A DNA stretch of 64,000 bases, taken from positions 62,001 through 126,000 of the forward strand of contig NZ_BNBY01000009.1 of NCBI RefSeq assembly GCF_014656195.1, given 5' to 3'. This document shows, one piece after another, positions 1 through 7,973 of the stretch (the first letter of the stretch is position 1; the number at the start of each line of letters is the position of its first letter). The notes under the pieces are model-generated. The model was not told the DNA's origin and made no database searches. It saw nothing but the letters and a program-made list of their open reading frames with translations. Source of the DNA: Kitasatospora xanthocidica. Lineage in GTDB: Bacteria; Actinomycetota; Actinomycetes; Streptomycetales; Streptomycetaceae. The position numbers and the translations under genes are program-made.

Positions 1-265
1 ACACGCGTCCGGCGAGCAGTCCGAGTCCGGTCGCTATCGCGGTGCCGGCGGCGAAGGCCGCGATCGAGGGGTTGGCGAACCGGTCCAGCGGGGTGCGGGA
101 GATCATCAGGAAGAGCGCGGCCGGCATCGCCACGTGGAAGACGAACCGGTTGAGCACCGCCTCGGCGTGCGGCCCGAGCAGCCCGGTGCGGCCGACGACG
201 TAACCGACTCCGGTGAGCGCCCAGATCGGGGCGAAGCCGGACAGCAGAGGATGCAGGGATGGCAT
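1..265 (-). CDS. AEC-family permease, N-terminal part (cut by window edge)
   Basis: Reading the minus strand from the ATG at 265 gives an open frame to the window edge (88 codons) that begins MPSLHPLLSGFAPIWALTG and continues with a GVGYVVGRTGLL loop and hydrophobic segments. This is the start pattern of auxin efflux carrier (AEC) family permeases: a first membrane helix, a short G-rich loop, then LNRFVFHVAMPAALF in the second helix. Family members are inner-membrane exporters of organic acids or unknown solutes. The substrate cannot be told from this fragment. The gene is divergent from the HD-domain gene at 453. Confidence 0.75.
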   Translation of the reverse strand, partial: MPSLHPLLSGFAPIWALTGVGYVVGRTGLLGPHAEAVLNRFVFHVAMPAALFLMISRTPLDRFANPSIAAFAAGTAIATGLGLLAGRV

Positions 266-452
266 GGTTCCTCGGATCGCTCGGACGAGTCTGCCGGGTG
301 CGGCAGGGGTTTCCGCCGGGGGCGTCAACTCCCTGGCTGGTGAACCCTCGAAGCCGTGAACCCCCGGGGCAGTAAACCAGTGACCGTCCACGCGCTGATC
401 ACGGGCCTACGATGAGCCGAGGGGGAGGCGACGGACGAACCGGGGGAAGCCC

Positions 453-1079
453 GTGGTCGGACCGCTGGACCAGGTGATGGATCAACCGATGGACGAACCG
501 ATGGACGAACCGATGGACGAACCGAGGGGTGGGCCGGTGGACGATCCGGCGCGGGAGCAGCGGGAGCAGCGGGAGCAGCGGGAGCAGCGGGAGCAGCGGG
601 ACGAGCCGGGCGGCGGGCCGACGGCGGACGGGTTCCTGAGCCTGTCCGAGGTGGAGGCGATCGCCCGCCGCGCCCACCGGGGACAGGTGGACAAGAACGG
701 CCACCCGTACGGCGAGCACATCGCGGCGGTCGCGCACGGGACGGCCGCGCGGGGCGGCAGCGCGGCGCAGATCGCGGCGGGCTGGCTGCACGACACCGTC
801 GAGGACGACCGGCTGAGCCGGGAGTGGCTGGCGGCGGCCGCGCTGCCCGAGGAGACCAAGGCGATCGTGGACGCGCTCACCCGGCGCTCCGGGGAACCGG
901 TCGAGGAGTACGCGGCGCGCATCCTGGCCACGCCCGGCGCCCTGCTGGTCAAGCGCGCCGACCTGGCCCACAACTCCGACCCGGCCCGGCTGGCCGTGCT
1001 GGACCGGGCGACCGCCGAGCGGCTGGCCGCGAAGTACGCGCGGATGCGCGAGCTGCTGGGGCTGACGGGCGAGCCGTAG
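453..1079 (+). CDS. HD-domain phosphohydrolase-like protein with repeat-rich N-terminus
   Basis: A 208-residue protein. Residues 62-200 look like a compact HD-superfamily domain as in the SpoT/RelA hydrolase half or short (p)ppGpp hydrolases: His75 in RAHRGQ, His89 in GEHI, and the His113-Asp114 pair in HDTVEDD, with a later LLVKRADLAHN segment. I infer a metal-dependent phosphohydrolase; the substrate is unknown. The first 57 residues are low complexity: three MDEP units followed by five REQ units, encoded by perfect 12-base and 9-base tandem repeats. The start is uncertain: GTG at 453 gives the longest form, but the ATGs at 477, 489, 501 and 513 are in frame and the domain would be intact from any of them. 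A terminator hairpin follows the stop. Confidence 0.72.
   Translation: MVGPLDQVMDQPMDEPMDEPMDEPRGGPVDDPAREQREQREQREQREQRDEPGGGPTADGFLSLSEVEAIARRAHRGQVDKNGHPYGEHIAAVAHGTAARGGSAAQIAAGWLHDTVEDDRLSREWLAAAALPEETKAIVDALTRRSGEPVEEYAARILATPGALLVKRADLAHNSDPARLAVLDRATAERLAAKYARMRELLGLTGEP
477..603 (+). repeat. In-frame tandem repeats (12-base and 9-base units) in the HD protein gene
   Basis: Three tandem copies of a 12-base unit reading atggacgaaccg encode MDEP, and a little further on five near-perfect copies of a 9-base unit cgggagcag encode repeated Arg-Glu-Gln. Both units are multiples of three, so copy number changes keep the frame. Confidence 0.85.
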
Positions 1080-1114
1080 GCCGGGAGGTGCGGGCGGGTC
1101 GGCGGTGGAAACCA

Positions 1115-1160
1115 CGAGAGGGCCCGGGCCACGCGGATCGCGCGGGTCCGGGCCCTCTCG
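1115..1160. terminator. Bidirectional hairpin between convergent genes
   Basis: A perfect 13-bp inverted repeat (CGAGAGGGCCCGG at 1115-1127 with its complement at 1148-1160) around a 20-base loop lies between the plus-strand HD gene and the minus-strand lysozyme-like gene. Typical streptomycete terminator without a long U-run. Confidence 0.8.
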
Positions 1161-1245
1161 GGCACCCCGGTGGTCCCTGTCCGACCCCGGGGTGAGGGGG
1201 AGTGGTCAGGGGGCGGGAGGGGATACGTGGGCCGACGGGGCCGGC

Positions 1246-1641
1246 TTAGTACCAGTGGTGGTTCTGCCAGAAGGCCCAGGCGGCGTTCGGGCTGCCGTAG
1301 CGGGAGTTCATGTAGTCCAGCGCCCACTTGATCTGGGTGCTGGGGTTGGTCTGCCAGTCCGCGCCGGCCGAGGCCATCTTGGAGCCCGGCAGCGCCTGGG
1401 CCAGGCCGTACGCGCCCGAGCTCGGGTTGGTCGCGGTCACGTTCCAGCTGGACTCGTGCGAGATGATCTGGCTGAACGAGGCCAGCTGGTTCGCCGGGAC
1501 GATCTGGGCGGCGATCGCCTGCGGGGAGGCGGTGGCGGCGTTCGCGGTGGCGGGCAGGACACCGGCGCCCAGGGCGGTCAGACCGGCGGCGCCGGCGAGA
1601 ATCGCGGCCGAAGTACGCATACGGAGCTTGAAAGCGGGCAT
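1246..1641 (-). CDS. Secreted lysozyme-like transglycosylase (SLT domain)
   Basis: A 131-residue exported protein. Residues 1-35 form a Sec signal peptide (basic start, hydrophobic core, cleavage near ATANA). Residues 45-131 match a single small transglycosylase/lysozyme-like SLT domain: Glu63 in SHESSWN is the expected catalytic acid, followed by NPSSGAYGLAQALPGSKM, the usual second SLT motif, and an aromatic C-terminus. It should cleave peptidoglycan glycan strands outside the membrane, as the actinobacterial Rpf/SLT group does. I chose the ATG at 1641 because a GAGG ribosome-binding site sits about 11 bases upstream and the signal peptide then begins correctly; an upstream in-frame ATG at 1695 gives a longer unlikely start. 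The upstream gap is long (563 bases). Confidence 0.85.
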   Translation of the reverse strand: MPAFKLRMRTSAAILAGAAGLTALGAGVLPATANAATASPQAIAAQIVPANQLASFSQIISHESSWNVTATNPSSGAYGLAQALPGSKMASAGADWQTNPSTQIKWALDYMNSRYGSPNAAWAFWQNHHWY

Positions 1642-2204
1642 GAAGAACAAGACCTCAATCAGGTTGGGCCGGGTCGCGCCCCGCCCAGGACCCACGGCCG
1701 GACAGGGGCCAATGCGGTCACGGGGTGCGACTCGGCAGTAAGCCGTTCACCGGCGGGACAGGAGCCGGTGCGGCTGACGACTGAGCCATTGTTGCCAGAC
1801 CGGATCGGCCGTCGCCAAGACCCCCTCGTTACGACCGGCGGTCGTACGGCGCGCGGTCGCCGTGGATTCGAAGGGCCGGTCGCGCGAAGCGCGCCGACCC
1901 GTTCTGACCTGCGCGAACATGGGCTACGGGGGGCCAGGGGCGGCCCCGCACCGCGCGGCGGGGACTACTACGGACCGTCGTGGACGCCGATTCCGTGTGA
2001 GCGCACTCACCGTTTGAGCCGTTCGGGCCGTCACCCGCCGGTCCGGGGGAGGAACTTTGGGTACAGACGATCAACGCGGTGGGTGAGACCGGGGCCACGC
2101 CCTGCGACCCCTCGGGGGAGTGGTCGACCGGTGGACAGCCGGTGGACGGCCGGGTGTCGGTCGGCGAGCGGTCGGCAGGCGGCCGGTGGCCGGTCAGTGG
2201 CCGG
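1642..2204. other. Long gene-free region upstream of the lysozyme-like gene
   Basis: No convincing gene. It probably holds the promoter and a long leader of the minus-strand lysozyme-like gene. I see a small inverted repeat GTGAG-N4-CTCAC at 1997-2010. Related cell-wall hydrolase genes of streptomycetes often carry a c-di-AMP (ydaO) riboswitch in such leaders, but I could not match the conserved ydaO core here, so I do not call one. Confidence 0.4.
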
Positions 2205-3851
2205 TCAGCGGAGGTCGCCCAGCCGCCGGTGGCGGACGGCCCTGGCGGCGAGCCGGTCCGCGTCGGGCGTCGCGGTGAGGGCGCCGAGCGCCGCACCGAC
2301 CGCCCGGCCGAGCCGGGCGCAGAAGGCCTCCGGTTCGTCGGCGGCGTCCGGCAGCTCCGGGATCACCTCGTCCACGAGGCCGACCTCCGCCAGGTGGTGC
2401 GCCCCGATGCCCTGCGCCCGGGCCAGCTCGGCGGCGTGCCCGCCGTCCCGGTGGACGATCGCCGAGGCCCCCTCGGGCGGCAGCGGCGCCAGCCAGGCGT
2501 GTCCGGCGGCGAGCACCCGGTCGGCCGGCAGCAGCGCGAGCGCGCCCCCTCCCGAACCCTGGCCGAGCAGCACCGCCAGCACGGGGGTGCGCAGCGCGAG
2601 CAGGGTGGTCAGGCAGTGCGCGATCTCCACCGCGACGCCCTCCCGCTCGGCCCCGGCGGACAGCTCGGCGCCGGCCGTGTCCACCACGGTGACCAGCGGC
2701 AGTCCGAGCTGCTCGGCCAGGCCGGCGGAGCGCCGGACCGCCCGCAGGTCGGCGGCGGTGAAGGGGCGCTCGTGCTCCGGGGTCTGCCGCTGCTGGCCGA
2801 CGACCAGGACGGGCCGGCCGCCGAGCACGGCGAGCGCGCGGACCAGGGCACCGCCGCGTCCGCCGGGGGCGTCCAGCAAGACCAGCTCTTCGGCGGTGTG
2901 CCGCAGGAACTCGCGGGTGCCCGGACGGTCCGGACGGCGGGTGCGGAGCACGGAGTCCCAGGCGTCGGGGGCGGCCGGCTCGGTGGAGGGGGCGCTGACA
3001 GAGGTGGAGGACGTGGAAGGGGTGTCGGTGACAGGGGCTGCCGTCGGAGCGTCGGCCGGTGGCGTCGTGCCGAGGACGGCGAGCGTGCGGCGGACCAGCT
3101 CGCGCAGCTCCTGCGGCGGTACGACGGCGTCCACCAGTCCCTGCTCGGCCAGCGTCTCGGCCCGCTGGACGTCCGGCGGCAGCTCCACGCCGCGCAACTC
3201 CTCGTACACGCGCGGGCCGAGGAAGCCGAGCCGGGCGCCCGGCTCGGCGAGGACCAGTTGGCCGAGGGTGCCCCAGGAGGCGAAGACCCCGCCCATGGTG
3301 GGGTTGCGCAGATAGGTGAGGTAGGGGAGACCGGCCGCGCGGTGGGCCTGGACGGCGGCGGTGATGCGCAGCATGCAGAGGAAGGCCGCGGAGCCCTCCT
3401 GCATCCGGGTGCCGCCCGAGACCGGCAGGGCGAGCAGCGGCAGGCGTTCGGCGGTGGCGCGCTCGACGGCCCGGGTGATCCGTTCGGCGGTCGCGACGCC
3501 GATCGAGCCGCCGAGGAAGCCGAACTCGGAGGCGACCAGGGCGACCGGCCGGCCGTCGATCAGGCCGCGGCCGGTGAGGACGGCCTCGTCCAGGCCGGTG
3601 CGGGCGCGGGCCCGGTCGAGCGAGGCGCGGTAGCCGGGGTCGGCGGGCGGGCCCGGGGTCGGCTCGTCCCAGCCGTGGAAGCTGCCGGGGTCGACGAGCA
3701 GGCCGATCAGCTGGTGCGCGGTCAGCGCGGTGGAGGGCCTGGCGACTCCGGCGGTCCCGGCGGCCTCGGGGGCTTTCCGGGCCGTGGGGTGCGGTGTCGC
3801 GGTCGGTGCCGTCCGTGCGCCGTCGTCGTCGTTCGCAGCCATGTCGTCCAC
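2205..3851 (-). CDS. Fused acyl-CoA carboxylase carboxyltransferase (beta-like plus alpha-like)
   Basis: A 548-residue protein with two crotonase-fold carboxyltransferase halves. Residues about 40-275 resemble the AccD side (SEFGFLGGSIGVATAERI, then SGGTRMQEGS and PTMGGVFAS, the oxyanion and acyl-CoA regions). A Pro/Ser/Thr-rich linker follows (about 275-315). Residues 315-548 resemble the AccA side (TVVDTAGAELSAGAEREG, then LLGQGSGGGALALLPADR). Such fusions transfer the carboxyl group from carboxybiotin to acetyl-CoA or another acyl-CoA. The N-terminal zinc-finger cysteines of bacterial AccD are absent. No biotin carboxylase or biotin carrier gene lies nearby, so it must pair with subunits encoded elsewhere. 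Start: ATG 3851, with a second ATG three codons later at 3842. Confidence 0.85.
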   Translation of the reverse strand: MDDMAANDDDGARTAPTATPHPTARKAPEAAGTAGVARPSTALTAHQLIGLLVDPGSFHGWDEPTPGPPADPGYRASLDRARARTGLDEAVLTGRGLIDGRPVALVASEFGFLGGSIGVATAERITRAVERATAERLPLLALPVSGGTRMQEGSAAFLCMLRITAAVQAHRAAGLPYLTYLRNPTMGGVFASWGTLGQLVLAEPGARLGFLGPRVYEELRGVELPPDVQRAETLAEQGLVDAVVPPQELRELVRRTLAVLGTTPPADAPTAAPVTDTPSTSSTSVSAPSTEPAAPDAWDSVLRTRRPDRPGTREFLRHTAEELVLLDAPGGRGGALVRALAVLGGRPVLVVGQQRQTPEHERPFTAADLRAVRRSAGLAEQLGLPLVTVVDTAGAELSAGAEREGVAVEIAHCLTTLLALRTPVLAVLLGQGSGGGALALLPADRVLAAGHAWLAPLPPEGASAIVHRDGGHAAELARAQGIGAHHLAEVGLVDEVIPELPDAADEPEAFCARLGRAVGAALGALTATPDADRLAARAVRHRRLGDLR

Positions 3852-4136
3852 CCCGTCAGAGCTCGTTCCGGCCCATCATGATCCGTCACTCTATGCGGCG
3901 CGCTCCGGGCGCGGCGAGGGCCTGAGGGGCGGAGGAGGGCGGCTCCGAGGCTAGTTCGACGACGGTCGATCCTTGTGTCGTCCGGACGGTTCGTGGACGG
4001 CGTCGGCGAGTGGGCGGGGAGGGGCGGCGGGGGTCGAAGTACGCGCCAAGTCCTGCTAGGTAAAGGGGAGTTACTCACTGGTTAACATTTGGATGGAGGG
4101 CTTCCGGATTTGACCGTGTCTCGCCAGACTGGGGAC

Positions 4137-4529
4137 ATGTCTCGCACTCTACGCGCGTGGAAGTCCCGCGCTGCCGCCGTCACCGCCGTCGCCCTGATGA
4201 CCCTCGCGCCGCTCGCCGTCACCACGGAGGCGCACGCCACCGTGAGCGGAACGGTCTGCCTCTCCGCGCTCCCGCCGGAGGCCGGCGACACCCTCGACCT
4301 CATCGCCTCCGACGGGCCGTTCCCCTACTCCCAGGACGGCGTGGTGTTCCGGAACAGCGAGCGCGTCCTGCCCAGCCAGTTCTCCGGGTACTACCACGAG
4401 TACACCGTCGTCACCCCGGGCTCCCGGACCCGCGGGGCCCGCCGGATCGTGACCGGTCAGGGCAACCAGGAGGACTACTACACCGGCGACCACTACGCCA
4501 CGTTCTCCCTGATCGACCAGGGCTGCTGA
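4137..4529 (+). CDS. rnaSA: Secreted guanyl-specific ribonuclease (RNase Sa type)
   Basis: A 130-residue precursor with a signal peptide of about 34 residues (cleavage after EAHA or close by) and a 96-residue mature enzyme. The mature part is closely similar to RNase Sa of Streptomyces aureofaciens. Using RNase Sa numbering the key residues all fall in place: disulfide cysteines 7 and 96 (precursor 41 and 130), catalytic Glu54 (88), Arg65 and Arg69 (99 and 103) and His85 (119). It cleaves RNA 3' of guanosine outside the cell. The ATG at 4137 is preferred over an upstream frame extension because it starts a proper signal peptide (SRTLRAWKSR then hydrophobic core). No barstar-like inhibitor gene is adjacent. 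A terminator and a 58-base repeat array follow. Confidence 0.95.
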   Translation: MSRTLRAWKSRAAAVTAVALMTLAPLAVTTEAHATVSGTVCLSALPPEAGDTLDLIASDGPFPYSQDGVVFRNSERVLPSQFSGYYHEYTVVTPGSRTRGARRIVTGQGNQEDYYTGDHYATFSLIDQGC

Positions 4530-4544
4530 CCACCCCGGCACGAC

Positions 4545-4578
4545 GGCGGCCCCGGCACACTTCCCCACCGGGGCCGCC
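4545..4578 (+). terminator. Terminator of the RNase gene
   Basis: An 11-bp perfect inverted repeat (GGCGGCCCCGG, 4545-4555, pairing with 4568-4578) with a 12-base loop, 16 bases after the RNase stop codon. Confidence 0.75.
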
Positions 4579-4602
4579 ACCGCCCCCGTCGACCCGTCGC
4601 AC

Positions 4603-4737
4603 CCGCCGACCCGTCGACGGTTCGATCCACCGCACCCGCCGATCCACCGCACCCGCTGACCCGCCGACCCGTCGACGGTTCGATCCACCGCACCCGCCGA
4701 TCCACCGCACCCGCTGACCCGCCGACCAGTCGACGGG
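4603..4737. repeat. 58-base tandem repeat, about 2.3 copies
   Basis: Two identical 58-base units (4603-4660 and 4661-4718) and a partial third copy (4719-4737) lie between the convergent RNase and MOSC genes. Each unit itself contains shorter repeats of the kind gatccaccgcacccg. No gene is seen in it. Confidence 0.9.
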
Positions 4738-4746
4738 CCGGCGGGC

Positions 4747-5565
4747 TCACAGCTCGGACGGCCCCCAGGCGCTCACCGACAGCTCGTCCCCGACCCGCAG
4801 CGAGCCCGGCCGCAGCACGGAGAACTTGCTGCCGAACGCGACCCCGCCCGCCGCGGCCCGGCGGTACCGGGCCAGCGTGCGCAGCGGCTCCGGCCCGGCC
4901 TTGGCCCCGCTGGACTGGTCCACCATCGTCACCGCGCAGCGGATCGCCAGCTTGGTGTAGCCCAGTTCGGCGCCGCCCACCGTGAGGCGCCGGACCAGGT
5001 CCTCGGTGTGCGGCTCCGGCCAGCCGTCCACCACCAGGTTCGGGCGGAACCGGTCCACGGACAGCGCGGCGGCACCCGACAGCTCGTTGAAGCGGTCCAG
5101 CGTGGCACGCGACAGCAGGTGCACGGCGCTGCTGTCGGCGTAGCCGGAGGTGCCCGGGGTCAGACCGTCGGTCACCCGGTCGTGCTCCGGGGGCACCCGG
5201 ACCAGCCGACTGGGCACGCCCAGCACCTCCGAGAACCAGTCCGCCGCCTCCTTCCCCTGGTCGATGCCCAGGAACGGTGCGCCGAACAGCCGCACCTCGC
5301 GGCGCGGACCCTCGGTGTCCACCGCGACCGTCAGCGGCTCCACCCCCGCGGCGGCCAGCGCCAGCACCTGGCCGCCCTCCAGCACCACCGGGCGGACGGC
5401 GGCCAGCAGCGGGTCCCGGCGCTGGGAACGGAACACGCCGAGCTCGTCCACCACCATGAACTCCCGGTCATGGGCCAGCCCCGCCGGCGTCAGCTCCGCC
5501 CGCGCCGCCGACACCCCGCCGCACCCCTTCACCGGGTAGTACCGCAGCTCCGTCACCGTGGCCAT
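4747..5565 (-). CDS. MOSC-domain molybdenum-cofactor sulfurase-like protein
   Basis: A 272-residue protein with the two-part layout of mARC/YcbX-type proteins: an N-terminal MOSC beta-barrel domain (residues 1-120; YYPVKGCGG near the start, DREFMVVDE at 33-41) and a C-terminal MOSC domain (130-270; DRFRPNLVVDG at 171-181 and the conserved cysteine Cys210 in IRCAVTMVD). The cysteine is expected to bind or transfer a sulfur ligand of the molybdenum cofactor. Family members reduce N-hydroxylated compounds or handle sulfur carrier chemistry; no ferredoxin domain is fused here. The gene is convergent with the RNase gene and divergent from the TetR gene at 5722. Confidence 0.85.
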   Translation of the reverse strand: MATVTELRYYPVKGCGGVSAARAELTPAGLAHDREFMVVDELGVFRSQRRDPLLAAVRPVVLEGGQVLALAAAGVEPLTVAVDTEGPRREVRLFGAPFLGIDQGKEAADWFSEVLGVPSRLVRVPPEHDRVTDGLTPGTSGYADSSAVHLLSRATLDRFNELSGAAALSVDRFRPNLVVDGWPEPHTEDLVRRLTVGGAELGYTKLAIRCAVTMVDQSSGAKAGPEPLRTLARYRRAAAGGVAFGSKFSVLRPGSLRVGDELSVSAWGPSEL

Positions 5566-5721
5566 GAATTCCCCCGCCCCCGTCGATCTTTCCGGACCCG
5601 ATCGATCCGTAGGGTAGTTGAGCGGTCCACTCGCCCCGCGCGGGACCCCGCTCGACCACCGCGACCGGGCCGGTCAGGTCGTCGGCGGTCCACCCGCCCC
5701 GCGCTTGCTAGGGTCGGACGC

Positions 5722-6402
5722 ATGGCACCGAGCAGCGCGAACCCTCCGGGACGGCTCCGGCGAGACGCGCAGCGCAACCGGGACCTGCTGCTCGCCGCCG
5801 CCCGCGACATGTTCTCCCGGAACGGCCTGGACGTGCCGCTGGACCAGATCGCCAAGGAGGCCGGCGTCGGCAACGCCACCCTCTACCGGCACTTCCCGAC
5901 CCGCGAGGCACTCATCGGCGAAGTGTTCGCGGACGCCGGAGCCGGCCTGGCCGCCGCGGGAGAAGAGGCCCTCGCCACCGACGACGCCTGGACCGGCCTC
6001 GAACGGTACTTCGGCCGGATCTTCGAACTCGTCGCCGCCGACCGGGGCGTCAACGACCTGGTCACCCAGGCCATCCCGGCCATCCCCGGCATGCTGGAGA
6101 TCAGCCGGCAGCACGCCACCACCGTCGGCACCCTCATCGCCCGCGCCCAGGACCAGGGCACCATGCGGCGCGACGTGGTCACCATGGACCTGCTGTTCCT
6201 CCTCGGCCCGCTCTGCCGCGCCCTGCCCGCCGCCACCGAAATCCGCCCCGACCTCTGGCGCCGCTACCTCGCCCTCCTCCTGGACGGCTTCCGCGCCCGG
6301 GCCGCCCACCCGCTGCCGGTCCCGCCGATCGGCGAGGAACACCTCGACCGGATGTTCGCGGACCTCTGGGAAGCGGAGACACCGGCGACCCCCGAGGGCT
6401 GA
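5722..6402 (+). CDS. TetR-family regulator
   Basis: A 226-residue DNA-binding repressor-type protein. The helix-turn-helix lies at about residues 38-57 (VPLDQIAKEAGVGNATLYRHF), followed by the standard FPTREALIGEVF third helix and an all-helical ligand/dimer domain of the type often seen in streptomycete SbtR-like regulators. ATG 5722 is chosen because it is the first start after a long upstream frame that lacks protein character; the domain begins about 15 residues in. It is divergent from the MOSC gene, which is its most likely neighbour target; the intervening 156 bases should hold both promoters. Confidence 0.88.
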   Translation: MAPSSANPPGRLRRDAQRNRDLLLAAARDMFSRNGLDVPLDQIAKEAGVGNATLYRHFPTREALIGEVFADAGAGLAAAGEEALATDDAWTGLERYFGRIFELVAADRGVNDLVTQAIPAIPGMLEISRQHATTVGTLIARAQDQGTMRRDVVTMDLLFLLGPLCRALPAATEIRPDLWRRYLALLLDGFRARAAHPLPVPPIGEEHLDRMFADLWEAETPATPEG

Positions 6403-6626
6403 GCAGGGCTGCGAAGGGCCGAGCAGAGAAAGGCTGAGCAGGGCTGAGAGCGGCGGCCTCCCGGCATCAGGGACGCGTACGGAACACCCGGCCCCGCGTC
6501 AGAGCCCCGTCAACGAGCGGTGGCCGCCCGGCCGTGGGGCGCTTTGCTGGGCCCGACGGTCCGCGGTTCGGCGGTCTGAGGTTCGGCGGGCCGCGACAGC
6601 GGCGACAGCAGCGGGAGGGGCGGAGC

Positions 6627-7151
6627 ATGGCGGGCAGCGGTGCGGACGGGAGCCGGATCGTGGTCGGCATCAGCGGCTCGCTGGGCAGCCTCGCCGCCCT
6701 CCACCACGCCGTCGCCGAGGCCCGCAGGACCGACACCGAGGTGCTCGCCGTACTCTGCTGGACCCCGCCCGGCGACGAACTCGGCTACCGCCGCACACCC
6801 TGCCCGCCGGTGGTCACCGCCGGCCGCGACGCCGCCGTGGCCCGGCTGCGCCAGGCCCTCGACGAGGCCTTCGCCGGCCGGTACGCGGGCGTGCGGCTGA
6901 GCTGCCAGGCCGTCCGTGGCGACACCGGCCACTCCCTGGTGCGCTGCGCCGACCGCCCCGGCGACCTGCTCGTCCTCGGCGCCGGCCGCGAACGCGGCCG
7001 CCTCGCCCGGCTGGTCCACCCCTCGGTCACCGCCTACTGCGTCCGGCACGCGAGCTGCCCCGTGCTGGCCGTCCCGCGCCCGCCGCTGCAACGCGACCTC
7101 GACGCCCTCGAACGCGGCCACGGCCTGCGGGCGCCGGCGGCACGGAACTGA
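6627..7151 (+). CDS. Universal stress protein-like (UspA fold)
   Basis: A 174-residue single-domain Usp protein: IVVGISGSLGSLAALHHAVAEA at the start (beta1-helix1) and DRPGDLLVLGAGRERGRLARLVHPSVTAYCVRHASCPVLAVP near the end, where the family places the G-x2-G-x9-G-S/T nucleotide loop. The loop is degenerate, so ATP binding is doubtful. A C-terminal tail (QRDLDALERGHGLR) is shared with a second copy at 19168, so the two are paralogues of one lineage-specific subgroup. ATG 6627 is supported by a GGGAGGGG ribosome-binding site. Role in stress or dormancy is inferred from the family only. Confidence 0.82.
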   Translation: MAGSGADGSRIVVGISGSLGSLAALHHAVAEARRTDTEVLAVLCWTPPGDELGYRRTPCPPVVTAGRDAAVARLRQALDEAFAGRYAGVRLSCQAVRGDTGHSLVRCADRPGDLLVLGAGRERGRLARLVHPSVTAYCVRHASCPVLAVPRPPLQRDLDALERGHGLRAPAARN

Positions 7152-7208
7152 CCGGCCGCGCCCGGACCGGCCCCGCCCGGACCGGCCCCGCCCGGACCGG
7201 CGGCGTCG

Positions 7209-7919
7209 CTAGGCCAGTCCCGCCGCCTCGGCGAGGACGGCGGCCGTGCGGCGCCCGGCCGCCACGGTGCCGGCGTCGGTCGCGGGCACGCAGCGTCGGG
7301 CCTCGGGGCTGTAGCGGGTCATCACCACGCCCGCGTGGTCGGTGGGGAGTTCGAGTACGGCGGCGGCCGGTACGGCGTCGCCCAGCTCGCGGGTGTGCTC
7401 GACGTCCACGATGTCGTCGGCCGTGCCGTGCACCAGCCAGAGCGGGACGGGGGAGGGACTCGCCGCCAGGTGGTCGAGCGGGGCGTCGCCGGTGGTGACG
7501 GCCGGGTCGGCGTAGCGCGAGGCGATGCCGACGGCGGCGGTGGGCCGGAGTTCGGCGGGCGTGCTCGGGTGGGTGGCCACCGCGACGGCCTCCCGGCCGC
7601 CCCAGGACCAGCCGGCCAGTACGAAACGGGCCGGGTCCCCGCCGAACCCGGAGGCGATGCGGCGTGCCGTGGCGAGGGAGGCGAACAGCTCGGCGGCGCC
7701 GCCGTCCGCCCCCTGCGGGTCGAAGTCCGGGACGAGCACCAGCAGTCCCAGCCCGGCGGCCTCCTGGGCCAACGGCCGCAGCACATCCCGCTCGTCCGCC
7801 CCGCTGCCGTGCCACAACAGGACGACCGGAGCCGGCCCACCGGCAGCGCCGACCGGCCGGTGGACGTCCAGAAAACGACCGTCGGTATACGGAACGACCT
7901 CGGGTTCAGGGCGGGTCAT
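7209..7919 (-). CDS. Alpha/beta hydrolase (dienelactone hydrolase-like)
   Basis: A 236-residue cytosolic alpha/beta hydrolase. The nucleophile elbow is G-W-S-W-G-G with Ser105, the acid is Asp169 in HGTADD, and the histidine is His195 in TDHAGV, giving a full Ser-Asp-His triad; the LLWHGSGADE stretch at 35-43 forms the oxyanion hole. Substrate unknown (ester or lactone). Start at ATG 7919, not the upstream ATG at 7952, because GGAGG stands at the right distance before it. A small RNA gene starts divergently just upstream (promoter at 7958-7966). Confidence 0.85.
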   Translation of the reverse strand: MTRPEPEVVPYTDGRFLDVHRPVGAAGGPAPVVLLWHGSGADERDVLRPLAQEAAGLGLLVLVPDFDPQGADGGAAELFASLATARRIASGFGGDPARFVLAGWSWGGREAVAVATHPSTPAELRPTAAVGIASRYADPAVTTGDAPLDHLAASPSPVPLWLVHGTADDIVDVEHTRELGDAVPAAAVLELPTDHAGVVMTRYSPEARRCVPATDAGTVAAGRRTAAVLAEAAGLA

Positions 7920-7957
7920 ACGGGGTTCGCCTCCGATTCGGTGACTGATCACTGAAC

Positions 7958-7966
7958 TGGTACTGT
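7958..7966 (+). promoter_or_regulatory. Extended -10 promoter of small RNA copy 1
   Basis: TGG followed by TACTGT: a TGn-extended -10 element. The same TGn-TACTGT stands before the second copy (41516-41524), at an identical distance from the first base of RNA similarity. No good -35 hexamer is seen. Confidence 0.6.
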
Positions 7967-7973
7967 ACTTCTT

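Noticed and set aside
2040-2075. A GGGGGAGGAAC stretch on the plus strand recalling part of the c-di-AMP riboswitch
   Set aside because: It is on the strand opposite to the gene it should control, and the other conserved parts are not present.
1105-3315. A long plus-strand open frame running through the lysozyme-like and carboxyltransferase genes
   Set aside because: Antisense shadow with Arg/Ser/Pro-rich translation; both genes on the other strand are well supported.
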